From DASUME01 sp041179425 (GTDB taxonomy: Bacteria; Myxococcota_A; Polyangia; Polyangiales; DASUME01): a DNA stretch of 31,242 bases. The translations under genes were made by a program, and so were the position numbers. The stretch covers positions 1 through 31,242 of the forward strand of contig JBEGTL010000025.1 in assembly GCA_041179425.1 (NCBI GenBank), read 5' to 3'. Of the stretch, positions 30,347 to 31,242 are shown one piece after another. The notes under the pieces were generated by a model. The model saw nothing but the letters and a program-made list of their open reading frames with translations. It was not told the DNA's origin and did not search any database. Within the stretch, counting starts at the first letter, position 1, and every line of letters begins with the position of its first letter.

Positions 30347-31242
30347 ATGATCGCCGCTCGCCTATCGACAGCTCTCCACGACTTCGCCGAGAGTCCGCTC
30401 GCCGAGCTCGGAACAGAGGCCCTGGATCGCGCGTTGAGCAAACGTCAGGTCGCGCTCGACTCCGCCATCCGAGCCGACCGTCACGAGATCGCGACCTCTG
30501 ATGCAGGGATCATCAGCTACTACGCGGACACGAGAGCTGGCGGCCGGCCGGTCGTGTTGCTGCACGGCATCCACGCGGCGGCATCATCGTACGAGATGCG
30601 GCCGCTGTTCGACACGCTGCGCGAGCACCGCTCGGTGTACGCGCTCGACCTTCCCGGCTTTGGTTTCTCCGAGCGCAGCAGTCGGCCGCACACGCCCGAG
30701 ACCTATGTCCACGCCATCGAGCACCTGCTGCGCAACGCCTCGATACGCGAGCCGGCCGACGTGATCGCCCTGTCTCTGAGCGGGGAGTACGCCGCCAAGG
30801 TCGCGGTCGAGATGCCTGAGCTCGTACGCTCGTTGGTCCTGATCTCGCCCACCGGCTTCGTGGCTGAGGACAAAGCAGGCTGGCTCGAGCGCTTCTCGCG
30901 CCGCAAAAAGAAGGCCCTCCCCAACGGCCTGAGCGACTCGGTCCCCAGTCGTCTGTTTTACGAGCTGCTCGTGTCCCGGCCGAGCCTGCGCTGGTTCTTG
31001 CGTCGCTCGTTCGAAGCCAAGGTCGACAAGGGGATGTTCGACTACGCGTACAACACCAGTCACCAGCCGGGTGCGTGGCGCGCTCCTCTCGCGTTCGTGG
31101 CGGGGAGGTTGTTTCCGGCAGGCAGCGCTCGCAACATCTACGCACACGTACGAGTGCCTACCCTCGTGTTGTACGACCAAGATCCGTACACCAGCTTCGA
31201 TGCGCTCCCTGCCTTCGAGCAAGCGCACGAAAACTTTCGCAG
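30347..31242 (+). CDS. Alpha/beta hydrolase (cut by window end)
   Basis: ATG 30347 follows AGGGGA; 298 codons are visible and the frame is open to the window end. After an N-terminal helical segment of about 50 residues, the hydrolase core shows VVLLHGIHAAASSYEMRPLF (oxyanion region), YALDLPGFGFSERS and a nucleophile elbow in the variant form DVIALSLSGEYA, where a G-x-S-x-G elbow is normal; the second Ser is the probable nucleophile. VPTLVLYDQDPYTSF has the acid position. The final His is beyond the window. The variant elbow occurs in some bacterial hydrolases of this family, so activity remains likely. The substrate is unknown. Confidence 0.82.
   Translation, partial: MIAARLSTALHDFAESPLAELGTEALDRALSKRQVALDSAIRADRHEIATSDAGIISYYADTRAGGRPVVLLHGIHAAASSYEMRPLFDTLREHRSVYALDLPGFGFSERSSRPHTPETYVHAIEHLLRNASIREPADVIALSLSGEYAAKVAVEMPELVRSLVLISPTGFVAEDKAGWLERFSRRKKKALPNGLSDSVPSRLFYELLVSRPSLRWFLRRSFEAKVDKGMFDYAYNTSHQPGAWRAPLAFVAGRLFPAGSARNIYAHVRVPTLVLYDQDPYTSFDALPAFEQAHENFR

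Overview
The window is high-GC DNA with very strong third-position G/C. It carries transmembrane Ser/Thr kinases, a receiver-GGDEF protein, lipoproteins and many genes of no recognised family. This gene style fits a myxobacterium-like member of the Myxococcota (Polyangia type); that placement is inference from style, since there is no rRNA or other marker here. No tRNA, rRNA, CRISPR array, transposase or integrase was seen.

Layout. 1-5323 is a patchwork of small genes (esterase C-terminus, decayed TPR lipoprotein, YkgJ-type Cys-cluster protein, SCP2-like protein, membrane protein, AhpD-like protein, alpha/beta hydrolase). It is interrupted by three copies of a 290-bp structured repeat, each with a 207-bp core bounded by 30-bp inverted repeats and followed by a purine-rich low-complexity tail. 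5292-9525 holds a metallophosphoesterase with a frameshifted 3' end, a divergent receiver-diguanylate cyclase behind a 17-bp perfect hairpin, and a membrane sulfatase/LTA-synthase-like protein. 9696-13382 holds a transmembrane kinase and a membrane-anchored protein of unknown function. 13384-13650 is an inverted GAGTAC-type repeat between convergent genes.

13658-18765 is the metabolic centre: a sulfonate ABC transporter (ssuA remnant, ssuC, ssuB) in one overlapping operon with a Rieske oxygenase alpha and beta subunit. The alpha subunit has the 26-residue spacer between CXH and CX2H that is known from methanesulfonate monooxygenase (MsmA). The operon would import a small sulfonate and release sulfite from it, but the substrate-binding protein has lost its N-terminal half at a head-to-head junction with a beta-propeller gene truncated at the same point.

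18855-22358 has two exported proteins, a 151-bp MITE-like element whose first bases give the stop codon of the preceding gene, a DTW-domain protein with an extra degenerate exonuclease-like domain, a possible 31-residue membrane peptide and an MmcQ/YjbR protein. 22436-26451 is opgG-opgH, for periplasmic glucan synthesis. 26686-28899 is an unusual sigma-like/HTH plus non-RD kinase plus coiled-coil protein. 28918-31242 holds three transcription units (membrane protein, helical protein, alpha/beta hydrolase cut by the window end), each preceded by a sigma-54-like -24/-12 box.

A recurring theme is gene decay (TPR lipoprotein, metallophosphoesterase, ssuA, propeller) next to small non-coding hairpin elements that start exactly at stop codons. 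The most novel material is the 290-bp repeat family, the 151-bp element, the DTW fusion and the sigma-like/kinase fusion.
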